Part shown: one piece after another, positions 45,793 through 55,201 of the stretch | Layout: each line of letters opens with the position of its first letter | Numbering within the stretch: the stretch's first letter is position 1 | Assembly: GCA_947588945.1 (NCBI GenBank) | Contig: CANPZY010000007.1 | Span: 1 to 58,203 of the forward strand | Direction: 5' to 3' | DNA from: an uncultured Clostridia bacterium | Lineage (GTDB): Bacteria; Bacillota; Clostridia; TANB77; CAG-508 | DNA: 58,203 nucleotides | Made by a program: the position numbers and the translations under genes | Notes under the pieces: generated by a model | Seen by the model: the letters and a program-made list of their open reading frames with translations, nothing else | What the model was told of the DNA's origin: nothing | The model's database searches: none

Positions 45793-48699
45793 TTATCTTT
45801 TAATTTCTTCTTTTATATACGCTTCTATTGTATCTCCTTCTTTTACATCATTATAATCTTCTATTTGAAGTCCACATTCAAAACCTTTTGATACTTCTTT
45901 AGCATCATCTTTAAATCTTTTTAAAGATATTAATTTGCCTTCATGAATTACTATACCTTCACGTATAACTCTAACTCCTGCATTTCTTTCAAGTTTTCCA
46001 TCTATAACATAGCATCCAGCAACAGTTCCTACATTGCTGATTTTGAAAGTTTGTCTTACTTCTGCATTACCAATATTTACTTCTTTATATACTGGTGCAA
46101 GCATTCCTTTCATTGCGTCTTCTACATCTTCTAATGCTTGATATATTACAGAATATTGTTTTATTTCAACTTGGTCTTTTTCTGCTAGACTACTTGCTGC
46201 TCCTACTGGTCTTACATTAAATGCTATAATTATTGCATTTGCAGCTTTAGCAAGTTGAACGTCTGATTCAGTTACACCACCTGCACTTGAATGAATAACC
46301 TTTACTCTAACTTCTTCATTTGATAATTTTTCTAATGATGATTTCATTGCCTCTGCTGTTCCTTGAACATCAGTTTTTACAATTATACTCAATTGTTTTA
46401 AATCTTCACTTTCCATCTTATCAAATAAATTATCAAGTGTAACTAAATTATTATTTGCTATTGCCTTTTCACGATTTGCTAATTTTCTTTGTTCTATTAA
46501 ATGTTTTGCAATCTTTTCATTCTTAACTTCATAGAATGTATCTCCAGCCTCTGGTACTTCATGAAGTCCTGTAATCTCAACTGGTGTAGAAGGTCCAGCT
46601 TTCTTTACTTGCTTTCCTTTATCATTTTTCATTGTTCTAATTTTACCAATGGCTGTACCTAAAATAATTGTATCTCCTACATTTAATGTTCCTCTTTGTA
46701 CTAGAACAGTAGCTACTGCTCCTTGTGATTTATCAAGTCTTGCTTCAATAACTGTTCCTTTAGATTGTCTATTTGGATTTGCTTTTAAGTTTTGCATATC
46801 AGCAACAAGTAATACCATTTCTAGAAGATTATCAATATTTATATTATTCTTTGCAGAAATTGGTACAAATACTGTATCTCCCCCCCATTCTTCTGGAACT
46901 AATTCATATTTCATAAGTTCTTGTTTTATTTTATCAACATTTGCATTTGGTAAATCAATTTTATTTACAGCAATAATTATTGGTATTCCTGCTGCTTTCG
47001 CATGATTTATTGCTTCTACTGTTTGAGGCATAACACCATCATCTGCTGCAACAACAAGTATTGCAACATCTGTAATTTGTGCACCTCTCGCACGCATGCT
47101 AGTAAATGCTTCATGTCCAGGAGTATCTAAAAATGTAATTTCTCTATTATTAACATTTACTTTATAAGCTCCTATATGTTGTGTAATTCCACCGGCTTCC
47201 CCTTCAATTACATTTGTTTTTCTAATTGCATCTAATAAAGAGGTTTTTCCATGGTCAACGTGTCCCATTACAACTACTACTGGTGGACGTGGAACTAAAT
47301 CTTCTTCCTTATCTTCTGAATCATCAAATAATATATCTTCATCTTTTATTTCTTCTTTTTTAGTTGCTTTAACTCCGAATGCATCAGCTACTAAAAATGC
47401 TGTATCAAAGTCTAAATCCTGATTTATACTTGCCATTATTCCTAATTCAAATAATTTCTTAATAACTTCTGCAGAAGTCTTTTTTAAATCTGTTGCTAAA
47501 TCTTTAACTGATATATTTGCTGGAATTGTAATTTCTTTTAATTCAAATATTTTTTGTTTTCTATCTTCATCTTTCGAAGACTTTTTCTTGTTTCTTTTTC
47601 CTCTAGCTGTAGTTAAATCATAATAATCTAACATTCCACCTTCTTGGTCTTCGAACATATTTGATAATCTATTTACTTGTTTTAAGTCCCTTAATTTATC
47701 ACCATTAAATTCTTCTTCGTTTCCTCTTCTTGAATAATTTCTTTTCTTTTCATCTAAATTACGGTTTGCTTTTTGCTTGTCAATTATTTTATTAGAATAA
47801 TCTCTTTGATTATTTTTTTCTAACATATCAATTGACATCATATCACCATAATCTTTTTCTCCAAAACGATTATTTGATTGCTTTTTATAATCTTTTCTTA
47901 CTCCATTATTTTTGTTGAATGGTGGTTTATTATCTGCATTTTGTTTATTATCTCTCTTGAAATTATTTCTATTAAACTCATTATTTTTATTATACCCGTA
48001 TTCATTATTTCTAGGTTTAAAATCATGATTTCCAGCACTCTTTTTATTAAATGAATCTTTATTAAATTGCTTATCAATATTTTTATTAAATCTTTCAACT
48101 GAATTATTGTTAGGTTTAAAATTTGAATCTACAGTTTTGTTAATTGGCTTTTCAATATTTTGTTCTTTATTGTTACTTACTATTTTCTTTTCTACATTTT
48201 CTTTTTCAATTTTCTTATCATCAATAGTTTTAGGTTCAATTTCATCCTTTTCAGCTACATTATTACTTTGAACCTCTTTAATATCTTTTTCTTCCTTTTT
48301 AGGTTCCTTTGATTTTATTCCAAAAAGCTCACTAACACTCATAGGTTTTGTTGGTTTTTCTCTATATACTATGTTAAAATCTTTATTTCTTCTTTGAGTA
48401 TTAAAACCTATACCTACTTTTGATTCATCTTTATTTATTACTGGCTTTTTCTCTTCTTGAACAATAACTTCCCTTCTAATTATTATTTGACCAGTTGTTT
48501 TTATTTCCTCTTTTTTGTTATTAGTTTTTACTTTTTGACTATCTTTCTTTAAATTTTCCTTTATTTTTTCTGCATCGGATTCATCTATTGAGCTTAGATG
48601 ACTTTTTGATTCAATTCCAAGTTTTTTAGCTATTTTTATTATTTCTTTATTATCCATATTTAATTCTTTTGCTATTTCATATATTTTAACCTTACTCAA
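45793..48699 (-). CDS. infB: Translation initiation factor IF-2
   Basis: IF-2 delivers fMet-tRNA to the ribosome. The protein has 968 residues. An N-terminal IF2N domain ([19 protein letters not shown]) is followed by a long Lys/Asn/Glu-rich linker (residues about 60-380), a second IF2N domain, and the GTPase domain with [14 protein letters not shown] near residue 480, DTPGHEAF and NKID. Domains II-IV complete it. The start is TTG, fixed by a perfect GGAGGTGA eight bases upstream. The genes ylxR and ylxQ, usual between nusA and infB, are missing. Confidence 0.95.
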   Translation of the reverse strand: MSKVKIYEIAKELNMDNKEIIKIAKKLGIESKSHLSSIDESDAEKIKENLKKDSQKVKTNNKKEEIKTTGQIIIRREVIVQEEKKPVINKDESKVGIGFNTQRRNKDFNIVYREKPTKPMSVSELFGIKSKEPKKEEKDIKEVQSNNVAEKDEIEPKTIDDKKIEKENVEKKIVSNNKEQNIEKPINKTVDSNFKPNNNSVERFNKNIDKQFNKDSFNKKSAGNHDFKPRNNEYGYNKNNEFNRNNFKRDNKQNADNKPPFNKNNGVRKDYKKQSNNRFGEKDYGDMMSIDMLEKNNQRDYSNKIIDKQKANRNLDEKKRNYSRRGNEEEFNGDKLRDLKQVNRLSNMFEDQEGGMLDYYDLTTARGKRNKKKSSKDEDRKQKIFELKEITIPANISVKDLATDLKKTSAEVIKKLFELGIMASINQDLDFDTAFLVADAFGVKATKKEEIKDEDILFDDSEDKEEDLVPRPPVVVVMGHVDHGKTSLLDAIRKTNVIEGEAGGITQHIGAYKVNVNNREITFLDTPGHEAFTSMRARGAQITDVAILVVAADDGVMPQTVEAINHAKAAGIPIIIAVNKIDLPNANVDKIKQELMKYELVPEEWGGDTVFVPISAKNNINIDNLLEMVLLVADMQNLKANPNRQSKGTVIEARLDKSQGAVATVLVQRGTLNVGDTIILGTAIGKIRTMKNDKGKQVKKAGPSTPVEITGLHEVPEAGDTFYEVKNEKIAKHLIEQRKLANREKAIANNNLVTLDNLFDKMESEDLKQLSIIVKTDVQGTAEAMKSSLEKLSNEEVRVKVIHSSAGGVTESDVQLAKAANAIIIAFNVRPVGAASSLAEKDQVEIKQYSVIYQALEDVEDAMKGMLAPVYKEVNIGNAEVRQTFKISNVGTVAGCYVIDGKLERNAGVRVIREGIVIHEGKLISLKRFKDDAKEVSKGFECGLQIEDYNDVKEGDTIEAYIKEEIKR

Positions 48700-48853
48700 T
48701 CGACTCACCTCCAACAATAATTCCTTTTTGTATTTTTATTTTTAAAATAAACTTTTTCAATACTACACCCCTACTGTCTTATTAATATTTTATAAATTTT
48801 TATTTAGATTTATTCTTTATTTTGTCTATAATTCTACTTTTTAATATCTTATA

Positions 48854-50215
48854 TTATTTACTACTTTTCTTTGTTTCCTTCTTAGCACTCTTTTTTGGTT
48901 TCTTTTCAGTTTTTGTTTCTTCTTTTTTCTTTTTTGTTTCCGTTACTTTTTTTGTTTCTTTTTTATTTTCCTTGCTATCTTCTTTTTTCTTAGTAGCTTT
49001 CTTTTTTGTTTCAACTTTATCAGATTCTTCTATTTGTTCTGTTTCTTTACTTTCATTTTCTTCTATATCAATATTTATATTATTATCAACATTGTCATCA
49101 ATATTATCATTTCCATTTTGCATATCTTCAAGCATTTTCGCAAACTGAGTTTTGCTCTTTATATCAATTTTTAAATCAGTTAATCTTGCTGCTAATCTTG
49201 CATTTTGTCCTGCTTTTCCAATTGCTAGTGATAATTGGTCATCTGGAACAATTACTTGTGCAAATTTTCCATCATCTCTTACATCTACAGCTAAAACTTT
49301 TGCAGGTAATAATGCTGTTGATATAAATGTTGATAAATCAGGGTCCCATTCAATTACATCAATTTTTTCACCATTTAATTCATTAATTATATTTTGTATA
49401 CGAATACCCTTTTGTCCTACACATGAACCTACTGGATCAATATTAGGATTTGGAGAATATACTGCTATTTTGCTTCTTGAACCAGCATCTCTTGCAATAT
49501 TTTTTATCTCAATTAATCCTTCATATATTTCTGGTATCTCTATTTCAAATAACTTTCTAACAAATTCTGTACTTGCTCTTGATAATATAATTTGTGTAGA
49601 GCCTTTAACTCCTTTTTCAACACTGATTATACAAGTTTTTACTTTATCATTTACATTATATTTTTCAGTAGGAATCTGTTCTTTTTTAGGTAAAATTCCT
49701 TCTATTCTTCCTAAATCTAAAATAACTGTTCCGCCATCAGATTTTTGTACTAAACCTGTTATTATTTCTCCTTTTTTATCTGCAAATTCTGTAAAAATTA
49801 CATCTCTTGATGCTTCTCTAATTTTTTGTGTAATAACTTGTTTTGCAGTTTGTGCTGCAATTCTACCAAAATCTTTAGGCATTAATTCAAATTGTACTAT
49901 ATCTCCAATTTCAAATTTTTTATCTTTCTTTTTCGCTTCTTCTAAAGATATTTCTATTCTACTATCCTCAACATTGTCGACTACAGTTTTTTCTTGATAT
50001 ACATGAATCTTGCCATCTGCTTTGTCGACTACTACTTTTACATTTTCATTTGGACAATCAAAATTTTTCTTATATGCTACTACTAATGCTGTTTCTATTG
50101 ACTTCATTAAAAAATCCTTTTTTATGCCATTAGTTTTTTCTAATTCATCCATAGCCATTAATAATTCTGTAGTATCTATTCCTCTATTTACTGCTTTCGA
50201 TTCTTTTCTTTTCAT
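48854..50215 (-). CDS. nusA: Transcription factor NusA
   Basis: NusA controls pausing, termination and antitermination on RNA polymerase. The protein has 453 residues. The N-terminal domain (LLMAMDELEKTNGIKKDFLM), an S1 domain, and two KH domains (SCVGQKGIRIQNI; LAIGKAGQNARLAARL) are in order. The last 100 residues are acidic then Lys-rich low complexity, longer than in Bacillus. ATG after GGGAGG, one base after the rimP stop codon. Confidence 0.95.
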   Translation of the reverse strand: MKRKESKAVNRGIDTTELLMAMDELEKTNGIKKDFLMKSIETALVVAYKKNFDCPNENVKVVVDKADGKIHVYQEKTVVDNVEDSRIEISLEEAKKKDKKFEIGDIVQFELMPKDFGRIAAQTAKQVITQKIREASRDVIFTEFADKKGEIITGLVQKSDGGTVILDLGRIEGILPKKEQIPTEKYNVNDKVKTCIISVEKGVKGSTQIILSRASTEFVRKLFEIEIPEIYEGLIEIKNIARDAGSRSKIAVYSPNPNIDPVGSCVGQKGIRIQNIINELNGEKIDVIEWDPDLSTFISTALLPAKVLAVDVRDDGKFAQVIVPDDQLSLAIGKAGQNARLAARLTDLKIDIKSKTQFAKMLEDMQNGNDNIDDNVDNNINIDIEENESKETEQIEESDKVETKKKATKKKEDSKENKKETKKVTETKKKKEETKTEKKPKKSAKKETKKSSK

Positions 50216-50216
50216 T

Positions 50217-50693
50217 TTAATTTTCCTCCCAATTATATACATTTTTCATTTTAGAGATATCATTTCTTTGAATTTTAATTTCATTCTCATCTGTTTCTAT
50301 AACAATTATATTTTCATCATATTTTTTAAGAATTCCTGTTATTATTTTTTCTTTATTTATTGGCTTAAATAAATGTATTTCAATTTTATTTTGTAAAAAT
50401 CTTTTTAAATGTTCATCACTTCTTATATTTCTTTCTAATCCTGGAGATGAAACTTCTAAGAAGTATTGTCCTTTTATAAAATCTTCACTATCAATTGGAT
50501 CATTTATTGCATTACTTACCTTTTCACAATCTTCTATGGTAATTGGATTTTCTCCATTTAAATCACAATCTAAAAAAATTCTTAAATAATTTTCCTTTCC
50601 TTCTTTTTCAATAATTACATCATAGATTTTGTACCCTAAGTTATTAATTATAGGTTCAATAAATGCTTTTATTTTATTTTCTAAAGTTGTCAT
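50217..50693 (-). CDS. rimP: Ribosome maturation factor RimP
   Basis: RimP assists 30S assembly. The protein has 158 residues, with PIINNLGYKIYDVIIEKEG, LRIFLDC, ITIEDCEKVSNAI and YFLEVSSPGLER. ATG with GAGGT. It is the first gene of the rimP-nusA-infB operon, with a consensus promoter and a leader hairpin upstream. Confidence 0.95.
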   Translation of the reverse strand: MTTLENKIKAFIEPIINNLGYKIYDVIIEKEGKENYLRIFLDCDLNGENPITIEDCEKVSNAINDPIDSEDFIKGQYFLEVSSPGLERNIRSDEHLKRFLQNKIEIHLFKPINKEKIITGILKKYDENIIVIETDENEIKIQRNDISKMKNVYNWEEN

Positions 50694-50718
50694 TTTTTAC
50701 CTCTTTTATTTAATAATG

Positions 50719-50745
50719 AAAGAGTGGAATTGGCTTCCACTCTTT
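50719..50745 (-). promoter_or_regulatory. Leader hairpin upstream of rimP
   Basis: An 11-bp perfect stem AAAGAGTGGAA/TTCCACTCTTT with a 5-base loop, in the short 5' leader. It is not followed by a T-run, so it is more likely a regulatory hairpin than a terminator. A 14-codon ATG frame runs through it, without a ribosome-binding site. Confidence 0.6.
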
Positions 50746-50768
50746 GCTACTCATTTTGTATATATTTT

Positions 50769-50797
50769 ATTATACTATCCTATTGCTTATATGTCAA
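50769..50797 (-). promoter_or_regulatory. Consensus SigA promoter of rimP-nusA-infB
   Basis: On the minus strand TTGACA, 17 bases, TATAAT. Confidence 0.9.
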
Positions 50798-50867
50798 GAT
50801 TTTTTTGCAATTTTTATATTTATTTTACCTCAATATAAATTTTTCCATCTTCCATAATTTAAGCTAA

Positions 50868-51806
50868 TTAATTTTGGATTGCAGATTTTGGAATAGAAAC
50901 TACGGGGCGAACACCATAGTTGGAATTGCTATAGATGTTAAGGTAGAAGCTGCCGCTGCTCTCCACATCGCACACACGGTCAGAGCCATTAGCTCCAAGG
51001 GACGCCAACCAATAGCCTTTACAACTATTTGAAACTTGTTTATGTGGGAAAAATACTTTATTTTGATTTATATATACATCTAGTGATGATACACTCACAT
51101 TAGTGGCTGCACTACTACTATTTAGTTTATATTTAACTCCATTATCATCGTTTTCTATTGTTAAACTATCTTTTCCATATCTTTCATTATATGCCTTTGC
51201 TAACTGATCTGCTGTTGGAGTTCCTTTTACACTTACAGTAGTTGTTATTTCTTTTTCTTTTAATGCGTTTTCTATTCCTGTTTTTATATTATTCCAATTA
51301 CTTTCAGTATTTAAATAATTTATTAATTTTTCTCTATTACCACTTGCATACACGTTTATTCCACTCTTTGTTATATTTATTCCTGTTGGTATTGCATTTT
51401 CTTCTAAATAGTCTTCGTATATTAAATATACGTTGTTCTCATCTGTATAGTAATAGTACCATTTATATTTAAGTTCTTGACCATTTACCGTAACATCACC
51501 TAAGTCTACTAATTGTGAATCGTCTGGTTCGTCACCTTCCTTTTTTGGTATTGTTAATTTTTCTGTTGTTGATGGTGTTTCTCCATTTATTATTTTGTCA
51601 ATCTCACTTGAATATTCATCTAATCTTTCAGCCTCATCTGATTCTGCTTTTTTATAATTTTCTCCCGCTATTTTTGCTCTTTGAAATAGTCCATTTTGGC
51701 TCAATGCAGTTGATAGTGTTACTCCTGCTAATATTAATAGTATTATTATGGTTACTACTAATGCTACTAATGTAATTCCTTTTTCCTTATAATTTACTTT
51801 TCTCAT
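50868..51806 (-). CDS. Pilin-like surface protein with C-type-lectin-like C-terminus
   Basis: The protein has 312 residues. The N-terminus KEKGITLVALVVTIIILLIL is a prepilin-type signal and helix (cleavage expected after KEKG), continuing in ALSQNGLFQRAKIAGENYKKA, typical of Clostridia pseudopilins. The middle is Thr/Asn-rich. The last 50 residues (CKGYWLASLGANGSDRVCDV, then NYGVRPVVSIP) match the YWLAS...GVRPVVS pattern of DUF6273/C-type-lectin-like domains, known as targets of diversity-generating retroelements. The DNA for this tail is about 50% G+C, unlike the rest of the gene. The start has GGAG about 11 bases upstream. No reverse transcriptase or template repeat is in the window. Confidence 0.8.
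   Translation of the reverse strand: MRKVNYKEKGITLVALVVTIIILLILAGVTLSTALSQNGLFQRAKIAGENYKKAESDEAERLDEYSSEIDKIINGETPSTTEKLTIPKKEGDEPDDSQLVDLGDVTVNGQELKYKWYYYYTDENNVYLIYEDYLEENAIPTGINITKSGINVYASGNREKLINYLNTESNWNNIKTGIENALKEKEITTTVSVKGTPTADQLAKAYNERYGKDSLTIENDDNGVKYKLNSSSAATNVSVSSLDVYINQNKVFFPHKQVSNSCKGYWLASLGANGSDRVCDVESSGSFYLNIYSNSNYGVRPVVSIPKSAIQN
50880..51020 (-). other. GC-rich candidate variable region
   Basis: By my count 65 of 130 bases in 50891-51020 are G or C, against about a quarter in the flanks. Most codons in the central part end in C or T and are of the NNY type. It encodes the lectin-like tail of the pilin-like protein. Confidence 0.5.
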
Positions 51807-51873
51807 CTTTCGCTTTTCTCCTTCTTTTCTTATTATTTGCTTTTTTTATATTTATTATTTATTATTTATATTA

Positions 51874-51902
51874 ATTTTATTATTTATAAAGTATTAAGTC
51901 AA
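51874..51902 (-). promoter_or_regulatory. SigA-type promoter of the pilin-like gene
   Basis: On the minus strand TTGACT, 17 bases, TAAAAT, about 70 bases before the start. Confidence 0.7.
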
Positions 51903-51920
51903 TACTTTATAATACTTTAC
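51885..51920. promoter_or_regulatory. Operator-like repeats over the -35 of the pilin-like gene
   Basis: TATAAAGTATT-aagtc-AATACTTTATA is a perfect 11-bp inverted repeat covering the -35 box. A third half-site AATACTTTA follows directly. It is placed as a regulator-binding site would be. Confidence 0.6.
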
Positions 51921-51956
51921 TTCCATATATTTTATTAAGTAAAAAGATTAATAAAA

Positions 51957-52011
51957 AATTATAAACTCTTGTAATCCATTTATTTCAATGATTTTACAAG
52001 AGTTTATAATT
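51957..52011. terminator. 18-bp inverted repeat
   Basis: AATTATAAACTCTTGTAA and its complement flank a 19-base loop. It lies upstream of the pilin-like promoter and may block readthrough from the gene to its right. Beyond it, 52012-52186 is AT-rich with no gene. Confidence 0.5.
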
Positions 52012-52186
52012 AATTTTCTTTACAATTTTGTAATAATTTTTATATTTTTTTACTTCCATAAATGACTTTATTTTGCTATATTTTATGTATATTTATTTTT
52101 TTATTAATCTTTTTAATTAATTATGAAAATATATAATAAAACAATTTTTCAATTAAAATTCAATAAACATAAATTCACAAATTAAA

Positions 52187-52215
52187 ATCCTTGTAATAAT
52201 CATATTTACAAGGAT
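52187..52215 (-). terminator. Intrinsic terminator of the small membrane protein gene
   Basis: ATCCTTGTAA/TTACAAGGAT stem with a 9-base loop, T-rich on both sides. It shares CTTGTAA/TTACAAG with the repeat at 51957. Confidence 0.7.
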
Positions 52216-52228
52216 AATTTTTTAACTA

Positions 52229-52468
52229 TTATTTTTCTTTTTTTAATATTATTTTTATAATTGAAACTAAAGCAATAATTGCCCATGCTACCTGTAATGC
52301 AAATGAAAACCATGCTTTTTTAGGCAAAAGGCCTATTGCCATAAAAACTGACGCTACTAAATTAAGTATTTGATATATTTTTCCATTATCAATTTTGTTT
52401 ATTGATAATAGCCCGTAAGCTAATAATACTAAAACCATACCTATCCAACCCATTATATCAAAAATCAT
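52229..52468 (-). CDS. Small membrane protein, CBU_0592-like
   Basis: The protein has 79 residues and three hydrophobic segments. DIMGWIGMVLVLLAYGLLS followed by YQILNLVASVFMAIGL resembles the CBU_0592 family of small membrane proteins; function is unknown. AAGGAGG is ideally spaced from the ATG. A TTGAAA-17-TAAAAA promoter is plausible just upstream. Confidence 0.75.
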   Translation of the reverse strand: MIFDIMGWIGMVLVLLAYGLLSINKIDNGKIYQILNLVASVFMAIGLLPKKAWFSFALQVAWAIIALVSIIKIILKKEK

Positions 52469-52564
52469 AATTAATCCTCCTTTAAAATTTTATTTTTTAT
52501 ATAACAATATTTTGTATTTCAAAAATATTTTAATAGTCTGTCTAACTCTTATACATTTCCTAAC

Positions 52565-53251
52565 CTATTGATATTTTTGATATTCTCCATTTCTAAAGAT
52601 AAATCTATCTCCTTTTTGGGCAGTTTCATACAATTTTTTTGGAAATTCCACTTCTTCAATTTCTTCACTCAATTTATTATTTAAATCATTTAACCATATT
52701 CTTCCTGAATTTTTTTCATCTGCTTCATATATATGTCCTTCTACTCTTTTGCTATTTAAATATTGATCTTGCTCATTTATTTTTTCCCTAATCATATTGT
52801 TGATTTTATTTTCAATAATTTTGGTATCTTCTTTTTCTAAAATAAAATCTTCTCCCCTTTTTCTTAAAACACTTCCTAAACACGAACCTTCTGGCAAATC
52901 TTCTATTTTCTTTGTAATTACTTTATGACTTTTTTCTATTTCACAAATACACAAATTATATTCGTTTTTTTCTCCATTATATATATAGTACATTTCTCCT
53001 TTATCTTTAGTTTTTAAAGCATAATCTTGTAAAATATTTGTTCTTTCTATCAACATTTCATCTTTATATTTTGAAATTATTTTCTTGTTACCTACTTCTA
53101 AATTATCTGCAAGTAAATTGTTCCATGTATCATTAGCTTCAGGAATTTTAGGATTAGTTATTAAATTTTTTTCCAAATAATTTGATAACTCTTTTATAAA
53201 ATTTTGCACAAATTTGTTCTCCCTTAAATTATTAAATAAATCTAAATTCAA
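52565..53251 (-). CDS. Cytoplasmic protein of unknown function
   Basis: The protein has 228 residues, Glu/Lys/Asn-rich, without signal or membrane segment. The C-terminal 60 residues (RVEGHIYEADEKNSGRIWL, later ETAQKGDRFIFRNGEYQ) look like a small beta-rich module, loosely DUF3006-like. I do not recognise it otherwise. The start is TTG with AAGGAG ten bases upstream. Single gene. Confidence 0.6.
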   Translation of the reverse strand: MNLDLFNNLRENKFVQNFIKELSNYLEKNLITNPKIPEANDTWNNLLADNLEVGNKKIISKYKDEMLIERTNILQDYALKTKDKGEMYYIYNGEKNEYNLCICEIEKSHKVITKKIEDLPEGSCLGSVLRKRGEDFILEKEDTKIIENKINNMIREKINEQDQYLNSKRVEGHIYEADEKNSGRIWLNDLNNKLSEEIEEVEFPKKLYETAQKGDRFIFRNGEYQKYQ

Positions 53252-53412
53252 TATGTAATCACTCCTTCGTTCTTTTATTGTTTTATAGTTGAAATATACT
53301 ATTTGATTTAATAGTATTAAGAATTAAATTTTAGAGTAATTATATATTATTTTCCATATATTTACAATATTTTCATCATATATTTATAAAATTTTTTCTA
53401 ACAATAATATTT

Positions 53413-54198
53413 TTATTTATTATTTTCATGGCTCTCTCCTGTAGCATAATCAATAACTATTCCTGGTTGAACATTGTAACAATAAACGTTAAATTTGATT
53501 CCTTCACCCTCATCTTCAACTGACCATGCTTCCATTTCCACTCCACTTGCTAAGAGATTGTTACCTTCATAAATAGGCGTTACTCTATATAAAACATGAT
53601 TGTTTTTATTTTTATCTATATAATCAGCTACTTCGTTTTCAAAAGGTAACATTCCCTCTGTGTTTAGATATCTTGTTCCAGTTATTAAATTTTTTTTATT
53701 TGCATTTTCTCCTGCAAGTTGCCAACCGATCAAATGGCAACGATTATATAAATATTTGTCTTCTATTAAATTATCATATCTTTTTTGTATCCATCCTGTT
53801 GGCTTAATACTTCCAATCTCTCCCCTTTTTTCGTCTTCTGGAGGCATAATTTCTTTGCATATATTAGCCATCGCTACTCCACTTCTTCCTAAAATATCAA
53901 GTTCACTATAATTTTCAAATGCCTCCGTCGTAAAATCTTCTTCTTTAAAATATGGAATATTATTGTTAATTTCAACATAAGGACTTGATTCATATTCAGG
54001 AATTGTAGATAAATCAAATGTTTTATTATTATTTATATCATAGATATTTTGTTGATTGCTTTCGTTATAAATATTTATTACATTGTTAGTTATAATATTT
54101 TTGTTAATATATCCATAAATAGAAATACTAATTAATATGACTATTGCAAAAATATATTGCAAAATATTTAGTTTTTGACTTTTCTTTTTTCTTCCCAT
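53413..54198 (-). CDS. Membrane-anchored DNA/RNA non-specific endonuclease
   Basis: The protein has 261 residues. One N-terminal membrane segment (residues 12-30) is followed by an EndA/NucA-like beta-beta-alpha-metal nuclease domain: YNRCHLIGWQLAGENANKKN holds the catalytic His in an N-R-C-H form of the DRGH motif, with the metal-binding Asn downstream. Such nucleases degrade or process DNA outside the cell, including during transformation. The link with comFC in this window is only thematic. ATG after GAAGGA. Confidence 0.87.
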   Translation of the reverse strand: MGRKKKSQKLNILQYIFAIVILISISIYGYINKNIITNNVINIYNESNQQNIYDINNNKTFDLSTIPEYESSPYVEINNNIPYFKEEDFTTEAFENYSELDILGRSGVAMANICKEIMPPEDEKRGEIGSIKPTGWIQKRYDNLIEDKYLYNRCHLIGWQLAGENANKKNLITGTRYLNTEGMLPFENEVADYIDKNKNNHVLYRVTPIYEGNNLLASGVEMEAWSVEDEGEGIKFNVYCYNVQPGIVIDYATGESHENNK

Positions 54199-54332
54199 AA
54201 AATTTTATCCTTCTTTTAACGATTTTACTATATCTACAATATATAAATCTTTTAATCATCTTTGTTTCTTTTGCATTTAATAGATACTTCATGACACGCA
54301 TTATTCACAATCTAAAAAAGGAAAATAAACAT

Positions 54333-54998
54333 TTATTTATTAACTTTAAAAGCCCCTCTCCACAAAACTTTTTCTGCTTCATATCTTTTCATTACTTCTT
54401 CATGTAGATATAAATTTTCCCAATCATAAAAAAACTTTTTAATATCTTCTGAATCAAAGAATCTTTTATATCTTCCATCATCCGTTTCATATAAATGTGG
54501 TTCAATTTCTTTACCTTTTCCTGCACCATGATTAACGTCTTTTACTGAATTTACTCTAAAAAACAATAGTCCATTCGGTTTCAAAACTCTTTTTATTTCA
54601 TCTAATATTTCAAAAGTTTTCTTCTCAGTAAAATAATGTAACGATAAATCACTAATTATTATATCAGTAAAATTATCTTCAAAAGGCAAACCTCTACTCA
54701 TATCAAAACATTCTGCTCTTTCTATCTCTGGAAAATTATTTTTAATGTTTTCAATTGCATTTTTTGAATAATCACAAGGAATTACTTTTTTTCCTCTTTC
54801 AATTAAATATAATGTATCGTTACCACTACCACAACCTAAATCAATAATTGGCGTTTCACATTGTTTAATTGCTCTATCAAATAACTCTAGCCAATCATCA
54901 TATTTTATTTTTTCTCTTTCATAATGACTATGTATGTCATTCCATCTTTGATTTGCTTTTTCAATAGCATCTTGATTTCTATCATCATCAAATTCCAT
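54333..54998 (-). CDS. Class I SAM-dependent methyltransferase
   Basis: The protein has 221 residues. The SAM-binding motif IIDLGCGSGNDTLYL lies near residue 56; CDYSKNAIENI and DIIISDLSLHYF (Methyltransf_11 type) follow. HLYETDDGRYKRFFDSEDI near the C-terminus resembles TehB-like or small-molecule methyltransferases. The substrate is unknown. AGGAG precedes the ATG. It has its own promoter. Confidence 0.85.
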   Translation of the reverse strand: MEFDDDRNQDAIEKANQRWNDIHSHYEREKIKYDDWLELFDRAIKQCETPIIDLGCGSGNDTLYLIERGKKVIPCDYSKNAIENIKNNFPEIERAECFDMSRGLPFEDNFTDIIISDLSLHYFTEKKTFEILDEIKRVLKPNGLLFFRVNSVKDVNHGAGKGKEIEPHLYETDDGRYKRFFDSEDIKKFFYDWENLYLHEEVMKRYEAEKVLWRGAFKVNK

Positions 54999-55052
54999 TT
55001 TTCAATCTCCTATAACCTTGTAACCAATTTTTTCGAGTATTACTATAGTTAG

Positions 55053-55081
55053 TTTATAACAATAGATCTCTTATTTGTCAA
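55053..55081 (-). promoter_or_regulatory. SigA-type promoter of the methyltransferase gene
   Basis: On the minus strand TTGACA, 17 bases, TATAAA. Confidence 0.8.
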
Positions 55082-55119
55082 TTAGATTTTATAGTTTTAT
55101 TTATTAAAAAAGTTATTCA

Positions 55120-55158
55120 GAAAGCACCCGCCTAGCAAAATTTGCTAAGCGGGCTTTC
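55120..55158 (-). terminator. GC-rich intrinsic terminator of the secreted protein gene
   Basis: GAAAGC...CGC and TAGCAAA arms pair with TTTGCTA, GCGGGCTTTC. It is unusually GC-rich for the window, like the gene it follows. Confidence 0.75.
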
Positions 55159-55201
55159 AGGTAATTTATTTTATTAAAAAATATGCTTTATTCCAATTAT
55201 A

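Noticed and set aside
49152-49997. Plus-strand open frame of 281 codons
   Set aside because: It lies antisense within nusA; the minus-strand protein has clear S1 and KH motifs and the plus frame has no start context.
50719-50760. 14-codon leader peptide in the rimP leader
   Set aside because: There is no ribosome-binding site before its ATG, so the hairpin alone is the better explanation.
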